Source: Rahnella bruchi
GTDB taxonomy: Bacteria > Pseudomonadota > Gammaproteobacteria > Enterobacterales > Enterobacteriaceae
Reading direction: 5' to 3'
Assembly (NCBI RefSeq): GCF_003614975.1
Contig: NZ_QZWI01000005.1
Location: 186,001-250,000, forward strand
Length of the DNA stretch: 64,000 nucleotides
The first letter of the stretch is position 1. Every line of letters starts with the position of its first letter. Both the position numbers and the translations under genes were made by a program. The notes beneath the pieces were generated by a model that had not been told where the DNA came from, searched no databases, and saw only the letters and a list, made by a program, of their open reading frames with translations. Below, in pieces: positions 59,405 through 64,000 of this stretch.

Positions 59405-60070
59405 ATGTCACAGGTTGAATGTGTCTTTTTTGATTGCGACGGTACGCTGGTGGACAGTGAATTGTTGTGCTGCGAAGCCTATGTCGAGATGTTCGCGCAT
59501 TTTGGCGTGACGGTTTCTTTCGACGAAATGTATAAAAAATACAAAGGCGTCAAACTTTACGAAATCGTCGCAATCGTCAATAAAGAGCACGGTATCGACG
59601 TGCCGAAAGAAGAGATGGAAGGGGTATTCCGCCAGCATGTTGCGCGTCTTTTCGACAGTAAACTTGAGCCGATTGACGGTGCGCGCGAGTTGCTGGAACA
59701 AATTTCCGTGCCGATGTGCGTCGTCTCCAACGGCCCGGTCACCAAGATGCAGCACTCTCTCGGCCTGACCGGTTTACTGCCTTTCATGGGTGACAAATTG
59801 TTCAGCGGCTATGATTTACAGCGCTGGAAGCCCGATCCGGCCGTTTTGTATAAAGCCGCAGACGTCATGAACGTACCGGTAGAAAACTGCATTCTGGTGG
59901 AAGATTCGGTCGCGGGCGCGCAGGCCGGGATCACCGCCGGGATCCCGGTATTTTATTACTGCGCAGACCCGCATAACCCGCCGCTTGATCATCCGCTGGT
60001 AACGACATTCCACGACATGCGTGAGCTGCCGGAGATCTGGCGCCAGATGGGGTACCAGATTACTCGCTGA
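59405..60070 (+). CDS. yieH: HAD-family 6-phosphogluconate phosphatase YieH
   Basis: 221 residues, the E. coli YieH length, from ATG 59405 (AGGGAGA upstream). HAD motifs: FFDCDGTLVDSE, VVSNGP, KPDP, and LVEDSVAGAQAG. E. coli YieH dephosphorylates 6-phosphogluconate. Its last 11 bp overlap the end of the convergent dehydratase gene. Confidence 0.94.
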   Translation: MSQVECVFFDCDGTLVDSELLCCEAYVEMFAHFGVTVSFDEMYKKYKGVKLYEIVAIVNKEHGIDVPKEEMEGVFRQHVARLFDSKLEPIDGARELLEQISVPMCVVSNGPVTKMQHSLGLTGLLPFMGDKLFSGYDLQRWKPDPAVLYKAADVMNVPVENCILVEDSVAGAQAGITAGIPVFYYCADPHNPPLDHPLVTTFHDMRELPEIWRQMGYQITR

Positions 60071-60890
60071 GAGATTTTTCGTAGGCCTGCATGCGCTTTT
60101 CCAGTTCGCTCAGGGAACGCAGGCCATCCGCCAGCGGCAGGGTTTTATCATTGAAAATTTCCAGCGACCACGGGCCGGTGAAACCTTTGCGGTTGAGCGT
60201 ACTGACGAAATCCACCAGCGGTAAATCGCCCTGCCCAGGATAACAACGGTAACTGCGGCTCCATTGCTGCACGTTCATATCTTTGTACGGCGCATCGGCC
60301 AGTTGCAGGAAGCTGATTTTATCCAGAGGTACTTCGTCCAGCCGGTCAAGATTGTCGCCCACGGCAAGAATATGGAAGCTGTCGAGCACAATGCCCAGCG
60401 CAGGGTGATTGACTTCCCGTACGCGATCCCACGCCTGCCGGTAACGGTTGATGTGTCTGCCCCACGCCAGCGCTTCAAAGCCGATACGGACATCATACGG
60501 CTCCGCCATTTCGGCAAGCGCAGCGAGATCCGCAATCTGCACATCACGTTCAGGCGAGCTTTCAGGGTCAGTGTTGCTGCAAACCAGTAAATGATTGCAG
60601 CCCAGTTCACGCATCAGGTCAAACTGACGGCGTGCGCTGGCGAGTTTTTCGATACGTTTTTCTGCCGGAACGCCTTCAAAATCACGGAAAGGTTGCAGCA
60701 GGAAAATTCGCAGGCCAAGGGAATCGGCAAGGTTACGGATAGCCGCCGGTTTGACCGGGCTTTTAAGCAAATCCTCTTCGAATATTTCCACGCCATTAAA
60801 TCCCGCAGCAGCAATCGCCGTGAGTTTTTCAGGCAAGGTTCCTGGGACTGAAACTGTCGCAATCGAACGTAAACGGGTGGTTGCAGGCAA
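60060..60890 (-). CDS. 3-dehydroshikimate dehydratase (QuiC N-domain type)
   Basis: 276 residues from TTG 60890, the only start available; AGGA lies 7 bp upstream. TIM-barrel: RSIATVSVPGTLPEKLTAIAAAGFNGVEIFEEDL, LLQPFRDFEGVP, GFEALAWGRHINRY, VLDSFH. The four metal ligands of this family are present: Glu139, Asp170, Gln196, Glu244. It should convert 3-dehydroshikimate to protocatechuate. It equals only the first domain of Pseudomonas QuiC; the fused dioxygenase-like domain is absent. Divergent from a TetR regulator. Confidence 0.85.
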   Translation of the reverse strand: MPATTRLRSIATVSVPGTLPEKLTAIAAAGFNGVEIFEEDLLKSPVKPAAIRNLADSLGLRIFLLQPFRDFEGVPAEKRIEKLASARRQFDLMRELGCNHLLVCSNTDPESSPERDVQIADLAALAEMAEPYDVRIGFEALAWGRHINRYRQAWDRVREVNHPALGIVLDSFHILAVGDNLDRLDEVPLDKISFLQLADAPYKDMNVQQWSRSYRCYPGQGDLPLVDFVSTLNRKGFTGPWSLEIFNDKTLPLADGLRSLSELEKRMQAYEKSLSE

Positions 60891-61000
60891 AATAGCGTCC
60901 TTTTATTCAGGCTTCGATACTTACAGTAGTGGACCCTCACGCCACGTTCGTCAAGTGCAGCGAACTTGTATGAACGCGCAGATTGTAACTGAGCGAAGCA

Positions 61001-61693
61001 ATGGTTAATCTCTGTGGCGAGAATGTGGTTAATGATGAGGATAAGACGCTGAGCAGCCAAAGTTCCCCGGCGCCGGGACGTAAAAATGATCCGATAGGAC
61101 TGAAGCAGCGCATTTTCGACAGCGCTCTGGCTGAATTCGCAGAATCCGGTCTGATGGGCGCGCGCATGGAAAATATCGCTTCCAACGCCAACACCACGAA
61201 ACGTATGGTGGTCTATCACTACAAGACCAAAGAAGCCTTGTACATGCTGGTGCTGGAGCACGTTTACCGTGGCATCCGTCAGCATGAGCTGGATCTGGAT
61301 CTGTCGTCATTTCCGCCCGCGGAAGCCATCGTCAAACTGGTCGAAGCCAGCTTTGATTTCCACGTTTCACATCCGGAATTCATTCGTATTGTTTCAACGG
61401 AAAACATGCTGCGTGGCCGCTTTATTCGCCAGTCCACCAGCATCCGTGAAATCAATAAAACGGCATTAACGCTGCTGGAAGATATTCTTGCACGCGGTAA
61501 GCAAAGCCATCTGTTCAAAGAAGATGCCCAGGCCCGCGACGTACACCGTCTGATCAGCAGTCTGTGTGTGCATCAGGTCGCCAACCAGTACACGTTCGGT
61601 GCATTGTTTGAAAATCCCGATGAAGTGGATTTGCAGACCGCCCATTACCGCCAGCTGGCCGTGATGGTCGCGCTGCGCTACGTGATGAAGTAA
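61001..61693 (+). CDS. TetR-family regulator
   Basis: 230 residues from ATG 61001; GTG 61025 is a possible alternative. A disordered Ser/Pro-rich start precedes the TetR helix-turn-helix (LKQRIFDSALAEFAESGLMGARMENIASNANTTKRMVVYHYKTKEALYMLVLEHVY), then an all-helical ligand domain with the DFHVSHPEFIRIVSTEN segment of the TetR_C group. It probably represses the divergent dehydroshikimate dehydratase across a 110-bp gap; the ligand may be an aromatic or quinate-pathway acid. Confidence 0.87.
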   Translation: MVNLCGENVVNDEDKTLSSQSSPAPGRKNDPIGLKQRIFDSALAEFAESGLMGARMENIASNANTTKRMVVYHYKTKEALYMLVLEHVYRGIRQHELDLDLSSFPPAEAIVKLVEASFDFHVSHPEFIRIVSTENMLRGRFIRQSTSIREINKTALTLLEDILARGKQSHLFKEDAQARDVHRLISSLCVHQVANQYTFGALFENPDEVDLQTAHYRQLAVMVALRYVMK

Positions 61694-61730
61694 TTGCGCT
61701 GATCGGACGCTGATATACAGCGGATAGCAA

Positions 61731-61752
61731 AAAGGCCTCGTAAGAGGCCTTT
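61731..61752. terminator. Bidirectional terminator between TetR gene and phoU
   Basis: 9-bp perfect stem AAAGGCCTC/GAGGCCTTT, 4-nt loop, T tracts on both sides. Confidence 0.9.
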
Positions 61753-61777
61753 TTTGTGGGGCAATGTCAGTCAGCGC

Positions 61778-62509
61778 TTATTCTTTCGGCGCGTCTTTGC
61801 CGTCTGTCAGCAGCTTGTCCAGCGCATCGCCGCCGACGTGACGGAAATCCTGGCCTTTCACGAAGTAGAAGATAAATTCGCAGATATTCTGGCAACGGTC
61901 ACCGATACGTTCGATGGAACGGGCACAGAACAATGCCGTCAGCACGCTTGGAATAGTGCGCGGATCTTCCATCATGTAGGTCATCAGCTGGCGCACAATG
62001 CCTTCATATTCCTGATCCACTTTCTTATCTTCACGGTAAATACGCACCGCTTCATCAAGATCCATACGCGCGAACGCATCCAGCACATCATGCAGCATTT
62101 CTACCGTATGTCGGCCCAGAGATTCCAGGCTGACCAGCAGCGGCTGATGCAGGTGCGAGAACTTTTCCAGCGCCGTACGACAGATTTTATCTGCCACGTC
62201 ACCGATACGTTCCAATTCGGAAATAGTTTTGATGATCGCCATCACCAGACGCAAATCGCTGGCGGTGGGCTGCCGCTTGGCAATAATGCGCACGCAGGCT
62301 TCGTCGATTGCCACTTCCATCAGGTTAACTTTGTCATCACCTTTGATGACGCGCTGCGCCAGCTCGGCGTCCTGATTGTGCATCGCCGTAATAGCGTCGG
62401 TCAGTTGCTGTTCTACCAGCCCGCCCATTGCCAGAACCTGAGTACGGATGTGTTCTAGCTCGGCGTTGAACTGGCCGGAAATATGTTTGTTTAAGTTCAG
62501 GTTGTCCAT
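61778..62509 (-). CDS. phoU: Phosphate signalling protein PhoU
   Basis: 243 residues (E. coli 241). Two three-helix PhoU repeats with the metal-binding pattern ([14 protein letters not shown] and [15 protein letters not shown]). Links the Pst transporter to PhoR, keeping the Pho regulon off when phosphate is plentiful. Last gene of pstSCAB-phoU, 10 bp after pstB. Confidence 0.98.
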   Translation of the reverse strand: MDNLNLNKHISGQFNAELEHIRTQVLAMGGLVEQQLTDAITAMHNQDAELAQRVIKGDDKVNLMEVAIDEACVRIIAKRQPTASDLRLVMAIIKTISELERIGDVADKICRTALEKFSHLHQPLLVSLESLGRHTVEMLHDVLDAFARMDLDEAVRIYREDKKVDQEYEGIVRQLMTYMMEDPRTIPSVLTALFCARSIERIGDRCQNICEFIFYFVKGQDFRHVGGDALDKLLTDGKDAPKE

Positions 62510-62519
62510 TCTTCTTACC

Positions 62520-63287
62520 TCAACCGTAGCGGCCAGTAATGTAATCTTCAGTCTGTTTGCGCGCTGGCGACGTGAACAGCGAGTCGGTATCGCTGTATTC
62601 GATCAGTTCGCCCAGATACATAAACGCCGTGCGATCTGAACAACGCGCAGCCTGCTGCATGTTGTGGGTCACGATCACCACGGTGTAATCAGATTTTAGT
62701 TCGGTGATCAGCTCTTCGATACGGCCGGTAGAAATCGGATCCAGCGCTGAACAAGGCTCGTCGAGCAGCAGAACGTCAGGGCGGATCGCTATACCGCGCG
62801 CGATGCACAGACGCTGTTGCTGACCACCTGACAGGCTGTAACCGCTCTGATGCAGCTTGTCTTTGGATTCATTCCACAGTGCGGCTTTGGTCAGCGCCCA
62901 CTGCACACGCTCGTCCATATCGGTACGGGAAAGCTTTTCAAACAGGCGTACACCAAACGCGATGTTGTCGTAAATCGACATCGGGAATGGGGTCGGTTTC
63001 TGGAAAACCATGCCGACTTTGGCGCGCAGCAGCGCGATATCCTGTTTATCAACCAGAATGTTTTCGCCGTCGAGCAGGATTTCGCCCTCTGCGTGCTGTT
63101 CCGGGTACAGCTGATACATTTTGTTGAAAGTACGCAGCAGCGTGGACTTACCACAGCCTGACGGACCGATGAATGCCGTGACTTCGTTCTTAGCGATATC
63201 CAGGGAAATATTTTTCAGCGCGTGGAATTTGCCGTAATAAAAGTTCAGATCGCGAACCTGAATCTTGCTGTTGGATGCGTCAGTCAT
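62520..63287 (-). CDS. pstB: Phosphate ABC transporter ATPase PstB
   Basis: 255 residues (E. coli 257). Walker [13 protein letters not shown]-loop [19 protein letters not shown], signature [14 protein letters not shown], Walker [15 protein letters not shown]-loop VTHNMQQA. Energises PstCA for high-affinity phosphate uptake. Confidence 0.99.
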   Translation of the reverse strand: MTDASNSKIQVRDLNFYYGKFHALKNISLDIAKNEVTAFIGPSGCGKSTLLRTFNKMYQLYPEQHAEGEILLDGENILVDKQDIALLRAKVGMVFQKPTPFPMSIYDNIAFGVRLFEKLSRTDMDERVQWALTKAALWNESKDKLHQSGYSLSGGQQQRLCIARGIAIRPDVLLLDEPCSALDPISTGRIEELITELKSDYTVVIVTHNMQQAARCSDRTAFMYLGELIEYSDTDSLFTSPARKQTEDYITGRYG

Positions 63288-63379
63288 TCTCAGACATCTC
63301 TCTTATTCGCGCGCCGCGTGGCGACGCCGGGTAAACAGTGATGGCAGCCGTTATCGTCTGCCCTCAGTAATGAATTACG

Positions 63380-64000
<621 letters not shown>

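Overview
The window is chromosomal DNA of an enterobacterium (Enterobacterales). Gene order follows the Escherichia coli dnaA region closely: ibpB-ibpA-yidQ-yidR-dgoTDAKR-yidA-gyrB-recF-dnaN-dnaA-(rpmH-rnpA-yidD-yidC-mnmE), then yieE-yieF-adeP-yieH and phoU-pstB-pstA. Proteins align with E. coli counterparts almost end to end, as judged from memory. The raffinose genes, gluconate dehydrogenase, 2-ketogluconate genes and a dehydroshikimate dehydratase suggest a Yersiniaceae-type environmental genus such as Rahnella; this genus guess is an inference. I see no tRNA, rRNA, CRISPR array, prophage or insertion sequence. One ERIC element is present.

Layout. 1-1364: a MocR-type regulator (cut by the window start) divergent from a LysE-family exporter. 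1397-11080: two mannitol-type PTS modules on the minus strand, mtlA-mtlD-mtlR and cmtB-cmtA-yggP-yggD-yggC, separated by a ScsC/DsbA-like periplasmic thiol protein. 11409-19562: yiaF, glyQS, a GDSL autotransporter esterase, tag-yiaC and the OmpA-type lipoprotein yiaD. 19665-24284: rafR-rafA-rafB. 24352-28704: a PtxS-like LacI regulator followed by kguE-kguT-ghrB. 28835-31945: avtA, the ibpA/ibpB small heat-shock genes and yidQ. 32011-39260: yidR, the galactonate operon and yidA. 39403-49981: the replication block and the ribosomal protein / membrane insertion / tRNA modification block, diverging from a 694-bp intergenic region rich in GATC. 50057-53884: a three-subunit periplasmic gluconate 2-dehydrogenase. 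54235-56130: a chemoreceptor with its own flagellar-sigma promoter. 56454-61693: yieE, yieF, adeP, yieH, a dehydroshikimate dehydratase and a TetR regulator. 61778-64000: phoU, pstB and part of pstA.

How the genes fit together. The window is rich in sugar-acid and polyol catabolism: mannitol (mtl, cmt), raffinose/melibiose (raf), D-galactonate (dgo) and gluconate/2-ketogluconate. The last forms a plausible circuit: the Gad complex oxidises gluconate to 2-ketogluconate in the periplasm, KguT imports it, and GhrB reduces it back to gluconate. Several regulatory sites can be read directly: four CRP sites before mtlA, a perfect 18-bp RafR-type operator, a PtxS-type palindrome, two FadR/GntR-type sites before dgoR, a sigma-32 promoter with a likely RNA thermometer at ibpA, a sigma-28 promoter for the chemoreceptor, and DnaA boxes with ten GATC sites beside dnaA. 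No wholly unknown system was found; the least routine parts are the paired mannitol PTS modules, the split 2-ketogluconate circuit and the stand-alone dehydroshikimate dehydratase with its TetR regulator.
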